Source: Carallia brachiata
Lineage: Eukaryota > Streptophyta > Magnoliopsida > Malpighiales > Rhizophoraceae
Direction of reading: 5' to 3'
NCBI GenBank assembly: GCA_021464245.1
Contig: JADCRB010000040.1
Coordinates: forward strand, 3,068,273 to 3,132,272
DNA length: 64,000 bases
The position numbers and the translations under genes are program-made. The notes below the pieces were generated by a model. It was not told where the DNA came from and did no database searches. It saw only the letters and a list, made by a program, of their open reading frames with translations. Each line of letters starts with the position of its first letter. Positions within the stretch are counted from its first letter, which is position 1. Shown here in pieces: positions 10,861-22,512 of this stretch.

Positions 10861-12936
10861 GCACTTTATGGGAGGCAACCCAGACATTTCTAACTTTTTA
10901 TTTATTATTTGAAAATTTACTTTCATGTTTTTTTTTTTTTTGGTCTTTTAAATTCACTGCATTTTCATTTTATGTTTTAGGGAATCTCATATGTTTGTTT
11001 ATTTTTCGGGTGCATGCCAAATTGAAGACAAAACAGTCAAGGTTGTACCCATGGAAACCAACGCTACAACTTTGAAAGTGCTACAAATCAGGATTCATTC
11101 CTAAGGCACTGGGTATTCAGAGCTGCAACCTCAGAGAATCGGCCTCCTAAAGGATTTTCATAGAATGTCAGGGCCATGGCCATGCAAACTAGAGCCGCAG
11201 TTCCCAAAGTTCTACATCTTGAAATTCATTCTCGAACATTTAGAGCTGTAGCCATAGTATCTGAGACTGCAACACTAGAAATAAGGTTCTAAAAAAAAAA
11301 AAAAAAGCCTTTGCATCGGTAACAACACTGCAATGGCATTGGAAACACATGAAATCCTTTTAAAGAAACCTTTGTTTTCTTTTTTTTTCTTCCACTCTTA
11401 CACATATCTCCCCTTGTTTTTGTTTTTCTTTGCACCTGTCCCATAGCCACCAACCCTGTATGCCGCTTATCAGTAGTACTCTCCACCACTACCATCTGCC
11501 GAAGATATAAAGGATGGATGTCATCCTTGACAGGGAATATTCATCCCCTTCTTTTCTACTCATAATTTTAACTCATATAGGGACAATGTGTGTTTTTAAG
11601 TCTAGGGGGCGAATAGATTGTGAAAAATATAGAGGTAAAAGAAACTACAAACTTTTTCATTTTGTGTGTTTGTGTTGTTTTTTACGTTCTTCTTTGTGTG
11701 TTATGTTGTTTTCATTGTGTGATTTTGATTGTGATTTTGATTTTTAAATGTAGTTTTCAGGTTTTATTTTAGGTTTGTTAGATCCTAGTTGTTTAAATCA
11801 GTAATTTTTCATATGCAATGATAATGATTTGTTTTGTGATTGGTTTTTGAGATGTTGTTTCATGTGAAAATTACAATTTGGTGAAGTGTTTTGTTACTCA
11901 TGAGACTGATGATTGATGATAATTGACTTATTCCACCATTTTGAGCACAAGAAACCTAATCCCTAAGTTGTGTATTTAGAGAATATTTGTGGTGATTTTG
12001 TGAACTGCTAGAATTTCACCTTAATTCTAAAATCTGTTTGAACAACTCTCAAGTCGAAATCCTAGGCCATACCTAATTAATGAGATGATTTAGGTCATCT
12101 TTGGACCTTTTGAGCCTGTTCAAACCAACATGTGTTATTTGTATCTCTAGTTGTCCCCTTTAAGCCTTATTAACCAAATGATTTTTTTGTCATGCATATT
12201 TATTAGAACTTAAGCCTTTTAATAAGTTTCCCTTGTCACACATTTTTAAGGCACATTGGCATTCGTTTGAGCACAATTGATTGTTGATGTTGTTATGTTA
12301 GTAAAGGATGAGGTAAATGTGTTTTGAGTTGAAATCATAAACACCCCAAAATAATGAACACTGTAAGTTTGGGGGGTGACATATGTAGAGATTGTTTTGC
12401 TAAAAAAACAAATAAATAAAAAGAAAAACAAATCAAAACGAAAAGGAATCAAGAAAGGAAAAAAATTGAAAAAGAAAAGCCCGCTTATATTTTGGAATGT
12501 CAGTGTGTTGAGAAGGTGTCAAAGCCACATTTAATATCCTTATCCCACCTTAGCCCAGCCTGACATTACAAGCCAAGGAAAGTCCTATTGATCTCTAAAA
12601 GAGTGAATGGTCTACATGAGTGGAGAAAGAAGTGAAAAGCAGACTTATCTAACTAAGTTTATATTCATCTTAGAGATTCTATGCTATTTTGTTGGTTGCC
12701 ATAAATCTATCGAAGATATGCATGATTATGGGAGAGATGATTTCTAGCACACACACGGATTCGGTTGATCGAAGTTAGTTATTGGTACATGATTAGTTTA
12801 AACATTTTGGCAAAATTGTTATTATTATTTGAAGCATGAGTTATGATAGCATGAGAGCTTTTACAAGGTGATTCTTGCATGCATATGAATTTTTCTTGGA
12901 TTTTCTCGAGGATTAGCAAAAACCTAAGTTTAGGGG
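10861..12936 (+). other. Athila 3' non-coding region
   Basis: After the integrase comes TATGGGAGGCAACCCAGACATTTC, the hallmark junction of this lineage, then about 2 kb without a credible open frame; an env-like gene, present in some Athila elements, is not recognised. Two imperfect copies of a roughly 120-base unit with the words CCATGG, AAAGT, CTACA, ATTCATTC and AGAGCTG lie at 11049-11270. Poly-T and AT-rich stretches follow. The region ends with the purine-rich tract CTAAGTTTAGGGG at 12924-12936, the probable polypurine tract for plus-strand priming. Confidence 0.7.
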
Positions 12937-14154
12937 TGTGATAACTCTATAAAAATAGAATTATAATCATGCTTTTATAATTAGTTTAATGCGAAATCTT
13001 TGAATTTTTAGGTTATTTTGATCTAATATTATGTTTTTGTGATGTTTAGGTGAAAAGAAAACACAAAAAGGAGAGAAATTTGGATTGGCCAATGCTACGG
13101 CCATGTAGTCCAGGGCTGCAACGCCAGAAAGCACTTATGGAAGAGGAAGACAGACATGCTAAAGCTGTAACCATGGTTTGGATCATGTGGCTCTAGTAGT
13201 TCAACCATGCAGCAGCAATTGGAGCAGCGTGACTATTCAAAAAGTTTTTATTCTATTGCATGGCTATAAAAGGGATATCGTTAGAAATAAAGTAACGCTG
13301 AGGAAGAAGAGGAAAAACGCTTTTGGGAGAGAGACAGCTCTTAAAGCAAAATCAAAAGACAAGGGGTTTTCTAGTGTTTATCATCTATTTGTCTTCTTCT
13401 CTCTTCGTTTTCATCATGAACTATTTATCTACAATATTCTGTGTTGTTTTCATTATATTTATATTGGACTAACTCTTCCTTCTAAAGGGAAAATGGATCT
13501 TATATTGATGTTAATGATTTAATTTGCAAGTAAATGATTTCATGATTCTTTTAGTTTATTTGTGTTATCTTATACTTAATGCTTTCAAGTTACTAGCCTT
13601 CTATTAAATGATTAAATATTTGGAATTCGATACCCAAGAGAGGTAATTCTAAATAGGATTTGGATATCACAATATGAAATTCTATATGATTTGAGAGAGT
13701 ATTTCGGTTTTGTGGGATTGTTAAAGAGAATTATAGCACTTAATAAGTCCTCAATTTTTTGATTTTTATAGAGATATTAAAATTAGAATTCTGTAAGGAT
13801 ATATATTTATTTCAGCACTCGAGAGAAGGAATTGAAAGAATTAAGATTGTTGATTTATAAACTGAGAGATTAATCAATCATTGACCTGTAAAAGAACTCG
13901 TACTCTAGATATAAGTGAAGTTGAGCCTTTATAACCTTATTCCATTGAATTCTTCTTTCAAGTATTTTCTCTTTAATTTTAAGTTATATTTTACTTGTTT
14001 TTATTCTCTCATTTGATTGTCAAACAAAATTAGGATTATTAATCACAGTAATTAGTGAATTCTAAGATTTATTATTCCTTGTAGAGACGATAACTCTTCT
14101 TTACTATATTATAAAACTTGACCCCGTACACTTGTAGTTAGATTTTCACGTACA
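12937..14154 (+). repeat. Athila 3' LTR
   Basis: The LTR starts TGTGATAACTCTAT directly after a polypurine tract and ends TTTTCACGTACA, giving TGT...ACA ends, about 1.2 kb. Near the 3' end the words ATTATAAAACTTGACCCCGTACACTTG match what is usual for the R-U5 end of Athila-type LTRs. No partner 5' LTR is in the window, so divergence dating is impossible here. A piece at 13085-13220 repeats the GCTGCAAC and CCATG words seen in the internal 3' region. Confidence 0.82.
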
Positions 14155-15217
14155 GAAATAAAAGGTCTCTAACTCATAATTTTCAATAAGATACATATTT
14201 TTTTGTAAAAAGAATAATATTTTTTTGCATTAATGTATTATATGTAGTTATGTTTAAAATGCTATAAGAAATTGAAAGAAAAGAAAAAAGTGAATTTAAA
14301 AATTATTTATAGGAATGGACGGCCTTGTTGGTGTACAAAGAACTTATAATATATTATATAACTAGTAATAGACCTATAAAATACGCGAGTTTAATAATAT
14401 TTTTTGATAATTTATTTTTGTTTTATTTATTTAAAAAAATAAAAAGACATTTTAATGTTGAGTATTAGTTTTTTGGGAATTTTTAACTTTTTTAAACAAA
14501 ATCAAAAGATTATTGTAAGGGGAAAAAAAAAGAAAAACTTGGAAGTAGTTTTATCTTTTTCCGATCTCCTTTTTTAAAAAATTTTAGCGTACTTCTTACA
14601 GTATGTTGTATAATATGCAAAGTATATTATGTGCCAATGTTGTCTGCTTACTAGAACAGTGGCGCTGCAGTTTTTGAAAATTTTCTAAGGACGAGACTGT
14701 GAGACGTGGTTTGGCTTGCTCTAGAACTGCCACGTCAATTAAATTGATTAAAGGTCGGACCAAATGAATTGGAAAAATAGACATCACTTTACTAGTTTTA
14801 CGGTTTAGCCGACCAGTTCATTAGTTCTTAGTTGATTCAATTAACATTGAATTTAGTATGAGAATTAAATTAGAAATTAAATTGATCGGATCGATCAGTC
14901 TGACCTAAATTTAAAAAAAAAATGATAGCTGGACGGAGAAGTGTTAGACGTAGAGTTATTGTAATTAATTGTTATGCACGTTGTCTTTATATTTGTTACA
15001 CATCAAATTTACTTATAAATTTAAAATTTTTTATAAATTTTTAACTTATAATATATAATATATTAAAATTAATATATAATAAAAATAAAAAACACATATA
15101 AAAAATAATTACATCAACTCTGTCTCAATAAATTTTCTTTTGTAAACTCATTTGATAATTGTGATTTTAATAAGTGGGACACTTTCAATCATTTTATGAT
15201 CAAGCAAGATTTACTTA
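14155..15217. other. AT-rich intergenic DNA
   Basis: No gene is recognised. A stretch at 14790-14925 with GCCGACCAGTTCATTAG and GATCGGATCGATCAGTCTG resembles the ends of the hAT-type repeat seen at 22007 and elsewhere and may be a decayed copy. The remainder is low-complexity A/T sequence. Confidence 0.6.
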
Positions 15218-15699
15218 GGGTGCGTTTGTTTAGAGTGAAAACAAAATCCGGAAAAGCATTTGCTCCTTTTTCCAGTGTTTGGTGCCCGGAAATTAATGGG
15301 TCAATGGAAATTGATATCCTAGTCAACAGAACAGCAAGAGCATTTTTTCGGAAAACGTGCTTCGCTCAAAATAACCGGATGTCGTTTTCCACTGCTCAAT
15401 GCAAGAATTGAAATAAAAAAAGATACTGTGTTAACACTGTTTACACAGTAAAAAAAATAATAATATTTTTACTGTTTGTATAATAAAAAATAATAAAATA
15501 ATAATATTTTTACTGTTTGCACAGTAAAAAATAATAAAATAAAAATAAAGTATTTCACTTTACAGAATTTTACCAAATACAAAATGATATTTTCAGCACC
15601 ACAACCAAACACCGTAATTGAAAATAAAATTTCAGAATTTTATTGTCCTCAATAAATGATATTTCAGAATTTCATTTTCGACAGCAAACAAACGGACCC
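15218..15699. mobile_element. Tourist-like MITE
   Basis: The left end GGGTGCGTTTGTTTAGAGTG and the inverted right end GGGTCCGTTTGTTTGCTGTC form a terminal inverted repeat of the GGGnnCGTTTGTTT type. The flanks are TTA on the left and TAA on the right, compatible with a PIF/Harbinger TWA target but not identical. The interior has three direct copies of about 40 bases beginning CTGTTT and ending in ATAATATTTTTA-like sequence (15430-15550). No coding capacity is seen. Confidence 0.72.
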
Positions 15700-15702
15700 T
15701 AA

Positions 15703-17431
15703 GGAACACCTGACCTTCTCAAAATGCCCCAACTTTGAAGCTATAGATTGGATTTCCAAAATGCCCCTTCTTTAGATAACCGTCTTCGTGACTGCGGTGA
15801 CTGATGTGATAGCTATTGCAAGCCGTACTTTTACCGAATCTACCCCTACCACAAATTTCTTTTTTCTCGCATTGGGCCAATTTTTAAAAGAAAAAGAAAG
15901 GAAAATAGAAATAAAAAAATTTTATTTATTTTTTATTAATCTAAATGATTATTTTTTATTTTCTTATAAATTATTATTTATTTTATTTTTCATAATTTTT
16001 TAATTATTACATTTTATTAATTATAATATCATTATTATTATATTATTTTTTATTTCTTTTCTTTTTTATTCAATTTCCAACCAAAAATTTACTATCCCAT
16101 GTTTTTTTTTTAAGAAAAAAAAGTTTGTTGCGACTATGTCAGTTATCAGATATATAGATAGGGTTAAAAGTCACTCGTTGTATACTCATTTAATATTATC
16201 CATGAGAAGAAACTCACCACTTAAACATTATTAAAATCAATCGTGACTCTCTTAATTTAGTTGCGGTAATTATCGAGTCTGAAATCAACAGTGCATAAGG
16301 GTTTCGAGAGACATTACTCCATAGGCGCAATTGTTGGGGCTTGAACCGAACTATAAGCGGAGAAAGTACACAAGTTGAACAACTAGGGTACCACCTCGGG
16401 TGGCACTATTAGTAAGAGTTTGACAATTAGTTTATGTATTTCTACATACTTAACTTAGATTTAAATTTTTGTGTTTTTTCCGAGCAAATGTTGGGTGTGA
16501 CTAAATTGTGGAATAATGAATAAAGTGGAATGTTAGATTCTGAATTCAGTAATTGCTTGCAATCACTCTACTAGAGTTTAGAATGCTAAATGACTACATT
16601 GTAAGAGCATCTAATAAAAACCAGTTTTAATCACGGTTTGGTTTGATTCTCATTCTAATTACAGAATCTACTGCCCTGACAAACTCAATCAGATCGTATC
16701 GAATATTGTAGTTTTATTTCTGCGGGAATTAGTTGTCAAATACCCAAGAAAACCATTTCAACAAACTTACCTACCCTGTAAACGCCACAATAAAGCAAGC
16801 ATCGGAATCGCCGACACTTCATATTATGTCATCAACCATGAAATATAGAGGTTGCTTACTCTCTTTTTTTTTTTTTTTGGGCAAAAATATTAAATAAGAG
16901 TGATATACTATTTATCAAAGAGAATTGCATAGTGAATTATGTTGAATCATACGAGTAAATCGAGTTATTTATATTCAACTTATAAAAGAATAAATGATAT
17001 AAACTCTACAAATTTAAAATTCGAACATGTGATTTTTATATCAATAGAGCTCATTTTACAATCCAATCACACAATTGGTAGCAATGGCTAATTAATTACA
17101 CATGGGGTAGGTTCGCAAATCATTTGTGTAAACGTGAAGAACTAATTTTCCGTCATATCAAGTATAGGTATAGTGTCCTTTTCTTTAGGTAAACTCTTAC
17201 TTCTCTTTTACACCAACTCTAAAATTTTATTGCTCTTTCTAGTTGTTCAATGCATAACAACACCTGTTCTTTTTGTTAAAAGAGAAAACAACACCTGTAC
17301 TTTTGACAGATATATTTAGAGAAGGTAGATTTAGAGACGGTAGAAGGTTGATAAATTGAGGGTCGTCGAGGCTAAGAGAGAAAGGTAGAGAGAGAAAGAG
17401 CAGTCGAGAACTTTGTGGTGGCTACAGAGTC
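15703..17431. other. Intergenic region upstream of the first DUF1218 gene
   Basis: No gene is recognised. The region contains A/T-rich low-complexity DNA (15890-16080), poly-T near 16865, and close to 17380-17425 a purine-rich GAGAGAAAG stretch that probably belongs to the 5' untranslated leader of the following gene. Confidence 0.55.
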
Positions 17432-19158
17432 ATGGCTTCAAAGCTAGTGTTGATTATTGTCTTCATCTTTGATCTCATTGCCTTTGGTCTGGCTGTTGCA
17501 GCTGAACAGAGAAGAAGCACTGTGAGTAGTCCCCTTTCTTTCGTGTTCCTTTCTTAAACAGCTAGTTGATCCAATGATTTCAAGATTACTTTAACGGGTT
17601 GATTCTTGATATGGGTTCTGGTTTTCTAAGGTTTATTTGATTCTGTTTACTGGGTGGCTTAAGAGAAGAATGGATAAAGAAGTAGTGAAAGGGTAGATAC
17701 TGATCTTGGACTCCACTGTGCAACCCATGGGAAATGTGGTTACTGTGTTTGTTGATTTTCAGTTTGATAGCTGAGAAATTGTGTAAAGAAAGGGAAAACT
17801 TGAATCTTGATTGAACTAAAATCAATAGAAAATTGGTCTTGTATGTTTCTAGAATTAGAGCTATAGACTTTCTAACTCGGCTTCCTAAATGGAGCCGTGC
17901 AGATTTGTGCTATTTGAGTAAAACCTTAACCAAATGTAGGGAACATGACATTGGTGGTTTTGTCTACAGATCTGCTGATTTGTAGAAGGAACTGACCTTT
18001 TTGGGCTTCTAATTAGAAGTGGGAAAAGAAATTTCAATGTTGAAGCTGTTGGTGTCCACGTTTGAAACGAAACTAATTGCAGATCCAGATTTGAATGTTT
18101 TGTTACTAACAAAGAACAACAGATTCCTCTTCCTCTCATAACATTTGCACCCTTAATGCTCATTTTCATTGAATACTAACCTTGGTTGATTTTGTGTGAA
18201 CCTTCTAGTTGTATTTAGATTGGATCTAGATTGATCTCTACACCATACCAAAGAGAAAATTTTCCCAGTCAGTAGTGAGTTAATAGTTGTTATGGTCTAA
18301 GTTGAATGGAGATTTTCCTTTTCTCAGGTCTCAGTTGATTTGCGTTTGCGTCCAATTCTAGAGATGGTTCTCTGATTTCCTGCTTTTTTTTAGCTAACTA
18401 TTGCACTCAAACTATTTGTTTAAGAAAATTTTGATTCGTTGAAGGTGAAGAACTGAAGTGGTTATAAGAACTGAAGTAGTTTGAACCATGTATTTATTTT
18501 TTGTTGGACCCTGCATTTCATCTGTCACAGGCAGACTTGGTCAGGCATAATCCTATTTGCTGATTAGCAAGAAATTAATCATATCTTGTTTTGCAGGCCA
18601 CAATCCAACAAGATAATGATAAGAATTACAATTTCTGTGTCTACGATTCGGACATATCAACAGGCTTTGGTGTTGGGGCATTCTTATTCCTCATGGCTAG
18701 CCAAGTTCTCATAATGGCAGCAAGTCGGTGCTTCTGCTGTGGGAAGCCTTTGAGTCCTGGAGGTTCAAGAGCGTGTGCTGTTATTCTCTTCATAATTTGC
18801 TGGTATGTGACCTTGACACCCACCAACGCAACAGCCAATATCTGTACCAGTTGCTTTTGAAACGTATCTAATAGCACCTTTTTAACCTTGCATCAGGGTG
18901 TTTTTCTTCATAGCCGAGGTATGCTTGTTGGCGGGATCAGTGAGGAATGCTTACCACACCAAGTACTGGACTATTTTCGGCGGGGAAGATCCTCCTAGTT
19001 GCCAGACTCTGAGAAAAGGCGTTTTTGCAGCAGGGGCAGCTTTTACTTTCTTAACTGCCATAGTCTCCCAGTTTTACTATATTAGCTACTCCAAAGCCAG
19101 GGACAGCTTCCAGCCATATGGTCGAGATACTGGTGTGGGAATGGGAACCTACAAATGA
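17432..19158 (+). CDS. DUF1218-family four-helix membrane protein (MWL/DESIGUAL-like)
   Basis: Exons 17432-17521, 18597-18802 and 18897-19158 join in phase to 185 codons plus stop, with GT-AG introns. The first exon encodes a hydrophobic segment ending AVAAEQRRST, typical of the family. Then follow NFCVYDSDISTGFGVGA, a second helix, the Cys-rich loop SRCFCCGK, a third helix around ILFIICWVFFFIAEVCLL, the motif SVRNAYHTKY, and a fourth helix ending SQFYYISYSKA. Plant members include MODIFYING WALL LIGNIN and DESIGUAL proteins, linked to lignification and to vein and leaf patterning. The molecular activity is unknown. A decayed paralogue lies 1.2 kb downstream in the same orientation. Confidence 0.93.
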
Positions 19159-20216
19159 GCATGGTTAAAGACATGCGGGAGTGATATAGATGTGACTACT
19201 TGGTGATTCTGCATCAATATGCTTTTTCCATTGCCTGATTTGAGATCCATGTCTTGTACCAAAGATTCAATTTAATTCAGTTGTCAGTACTCAATAGTTC
19301 TGCATCATGTGACATATTCATGATTTATTTTCTTTTTCTTATAATGTGAAATTCTGAGCCTTTTTGAGGTGTACACATATAAACAATAGAAGAGTATTTT
19401 TGTGTCTCTACCAAAAAATTGTTTAAAGTGATGATGATGAGCCTTGTTGAGCAAATAGACACGGAACTTGATAAATGTTGGTATTAATCCAAGTCAGTGT
19501 GCTGCAATTTTGTTTTTTGAGCATGGGCCAAATCTCGTTTTCTGCCTCTTCCTCCCCTGGAATTCCTGCCGCCCCAGTAATGGAAATGATTGGCAAGATG
19601 TGGAATAGTTGAATTTTAAGTGAAACTTTGAATTGGCAATGTAATACTACATAAAATGCAAAATAAAGTTGACTGGCATGTGCTGTCATGCAAATGAACA
19701 ATAACACTCGGTTGCTTGGCTCTACTTGATACAAGCAATGTGTTGCATAGCCATTTCTGCTTAAATTATGTCTTTCCTCTTGTTCAAAAAACAATATGTA
19801 AGAATGAGACACTTCGGAATGAATAAAATGTCCATATGTTTTAAATAAAAAAAAAAAGAAGTCAACATGCCAAAAAGAATTCCGAAGGCCACTCACATGG
19901 CTTCAAAGCATGATTGATGATGCCATACTGGGCCAAGGGCCCCGGATGGCGTGTACAAGTTCTTCTAAGCTATGTAGTCAAAGTCAACGTATCTGTCCTC
20001 TGGGTGAAGTTTCTAACCATCCCCTACTCGTACTATACTTATGTTTTAAAATCATTTCTGTGGTTCAATTAATTAAGAAAATTTAAATTTACGTAAAAAA
20101 TTAATTATGAATTTAAATTTTGTTAAAATTAAATTTATAATTTGTTATCTGAACTAAAAATACTGTAACTGTTAGATCGCTTCGCACTTATTGGATATAG
20201 AATCGTAATTCTATGA

Positions 20217-20251
<35 letters not shown>

Positions 20252-20364
20252 TTTTTTTTTTTTTTTCCTTCTGTTGATTTGTGTTCAATAATTTCAACAA
20301 AGTCTTCCAACGGTTGTTCCTTAATCATTATCCAGAGAGAGAGAGAGAGAGAGAGATATTGAAG
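19159..20364. other. Spacer between the DUF1218 paralogues
   Basis: This holds the 3' untranslated region of the upstream gene, then sequence without recognised genes, a TA microsatellite at about 20221-20247 followed by a poly-T run, and a GA repeat at 20335-20355 just before the second start codon. The minus-strand open frame at 19423-19896 has no family match and is not called. Confidence 0.55.
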
Positions 20365-21677
20365 ATGCCTTCAACAAAGCAATTCATGGTGGTATTTGTC
20401 CTCGATTTCCTTGCTTTCTTGATGGCCCATGCAGCTGAGCAGAAGAGAAGCACTGTTAGTATTACTTCTTGCCACTTTTTCAAATCCATGCTTCTCCAAG
20501 AATGATTCAATTTAGCTGTCAAAAAAACAATGATTCAATTTAACATAAACATACTGTAATTGCTGTTTACATAATTCCTTCTCACTTATCTTTGCATATC
20601 TGAATTTTTTTCTTGCTTCTTTTTTGGATATTTTTCTTCTTCTTTATCAATATGCAACTCAAATGAAAGACCCAAAGCCTCTGCCATTAAAACAGAACAG
20701 GAAATCGAACCTTAGAGAAGAAGTCCAGGAAACAGTAACTTGGAATGGTATGACATTTTCATTTTTTTCTTCTTTTTCTTGGAACATTGGCTTTTAATTT
20801 ATGCTTTCAAAGCTCAATAAGCTAGTAGAACATGCCAATTGAATCAGATTATAGATCAAGAATCAATTAAGATAAATCTGACTGTGTCTGGTAGCTACAC
20901 ACTTCTTCTGATGCAGTAATGATTGTTATAAACTTCCACTAGGCCAAGGTTGTTCTGGATAGTGATTTCAATTATACCTATTGTGTCTACACCTCAAACA
21001 TCTCAACAACTTTGGGATTTGGTTCATCAACTCTACTTCTGTTGAGTCAAGTAATTACTCTGAGGACCAGTTGATTTGGGAAGTCCAAGAGTTCTGGAGT
21101 CTGTGGGGCTTGTGCGACCATCCTATCCATAATCTCATGGTAAGTGATCTTATTTAGTCAGGTTGAACAGATGTTACATTTTCTGTATTTCAGAAGGAAT
21201 AGTGGAGCCTTCCAAGGCCCACAGGGAGCCTCGTGCCCTAGTACGCCCTTTTTTGTTTGCACTGATTATCAGTAAGTGGAAGATTTAGGTTTCGAATCTC
21301 AGGTCTCGTCATCCCCAACTCCTCAACTGCTGGACCGCAGATCCAGGGGTCCTAACAAAAGAAATTTCTACTGAAAACATACTAACGTTTTTCTATACGT
21401 AATGGAAAACATCAGGATCACTTTCTTCGCAGCCGAGGTAATGTTGCTGGTGGGTTCAGTTAAAAATGCTCAGCGCACAAAGTACAGGGCCATTTTTGGC
21501 ACGGACTTTCAGAATTGCCAGACATTAAAGAAAGGGGTTTTTGAAGCAGGGGCTGCTTTAATACTGATTACCAGCATGATTTCTAAGATGAACTATGTCT
21601 GGTATTCCAAATCCGAAGGAGATCTCGCAACAGACATCAACGGCAGCAAGGAATTGGGAACATATACTTCGTTTTAA
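20365..21677 (+). pseudogene. DUF1218 tandem paralogue with in-frame stop
   Basis: Exons 20365-20454, 20943-21139 and 21416-21677 reproduce the structure of the neighbouring gene: the first exon is again exactly 90 bases and the third exactly 262, with the same phases. Seen are HAAEQKRST, a segment DFNYTYCVYTSNISTT, AAEVMLLVGSVKNAQRTKY and CQTLKKGVFEAGAA. Exon 2 holds TGA at 21072-21074, in frame, where the family has Cys before the FGK/CGK loop, and is about 9 bases shorter. The rest of the frame is open. Either a recent pseudogene or an allele with a nonsense change; a sequencing error cannot be excluded. Confidence 0.82.
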
Positions 21678-21998
21678 CTAAGCGATGATTTCTGTCACAA
21701 TCTGGTAACTGTGTTTTCTCTGCCTTTGCTCCCTAGGCAATGCCTGCACTCTTGCTTCTAACTATTTGTAACACCAAAATAATAATAATAAGAAAATAGT
21801 GCATAGGATTTTGGAGCAGTTTAGTCTTTTTTTTTTTTTTTTTTTTTTTTTGGTTATAAGCAGTTTAGTCTTTTCCCCAGTTGTTTTTTAGCCGTGAAGA
21901 GAGCGTGCTGCCCCTGTTGGGTTCTGTTGCCCTTAGCCTCTTCTATTCGTTAGCAGCCCCAATGTCAGTGTGACTACTTCTGGCCTACTTTGTGCGTG
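21678..21998. other. Downstream flank of the DUF1218 pseudogene
   Basis: This is 3' untranslated and spacer sequence with an AAT repeat (21778-21795) and a poly-T run (21827-21850). The last 60 bases resemble 25160-25220 (see repeat entry). Confidence 0.5.
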
Positions 21999-22006
21999 AT
22001 CAATGT

Positions 22007-22504
22007 AAGGTTGTTAGAATCGGATTGATTATCGAATCGAAAATATAAATATTAGTGGGTTAAAATTTAATTAGTCGAACCGGTATTTAAATCGGTATTA
22101 AATAATATATATATATATATATATATATAAGTAATTAAAAAAAAAATAATAATTATAGATAGTAATTAAATATTAATTTTTTTATTTTTAACGATGAAAT
22201 TAAAAGTTTTAATTAGATTTAGAATTAAATTGAATTTTTTAATTAAACTTAATACTTAAATTATAATTTAAGTAATATTTGGAGTCAAATTGTAATTTAT
22301 AAATTTTTCATTTTCAAAAAACCGGTCTGACCGGTTCGGTTTCCACCGATTTTTACCGATTTTGATCGGTTCTTGACCGATATTGACCGTTTTTTTCTGG
22401 TCCAGTTCACCCCTCAAAATTTATTTAAATCGGCCCGGACCTCTGACTGGTGACCGGTTCAACCGTTTCAACCAGCCAATTCGAGCTGATTTTCACGACA
22501 ATAA
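22007..22504. mobile_element. Non-autonomous hAT element, family A copy 1
   Basis: The 8-base word ATCAATGT lies on both sides (21999-22006 and 22505-22512), the target duplication length of hAT elements. The ends read AAGGTTGTTAGAATCGG and, inverted, TATTGTCGTGAAAATC. The interior is AT-rich with a TA repeat (about 22107-22129) and many CCGGTT/ACCGG words near one end (22320-22500). It has no coding capacity. It is the same family as 25300, 26297 and 53926. Confidence 0.8.
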
Positions 22505-22512
22505 ATCAATGT

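Larger units (their letters stand above)
2330..14154 (+). mobile_element. Athila-lineage Ty3/gypsy retrotransposon, 5' truncated, with nested CACTA
   Basis: On the plus strand gag, protease, RT, RNase H, integrase, a long non-coding 3' region and one LTR follow in Athila order. The gag is interrupted by a CACTA transposon at 2663-6386. The 5' LTR, primer-binding site and start of gag are missing: the left end abuts a Tat-like fragment near 2300. Host-type remnants such as CDLGAS in the protease and the GGGAGGCAACCCA word after integrase (about 10870) are characteristic of this lineage. Dozens of stops and frameshifts show it is old and inactive. The exact left boundary is uncertain by some tens of bases. 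Confidence 0.88.

Noticed and set aside
14790..14925. Possible fifth copy of the CCGGTT hAT family
   Set aside because: Only scattered words agree and neither ends nor target duplication could be found.
19423..19896. 157-codon open frame on the minus strand downstream of the first DUF1218 gene
   Set aside because: No family resemblance, no splice or promoter support, and it includes a low-complexity Phe run from poly-A DNA.
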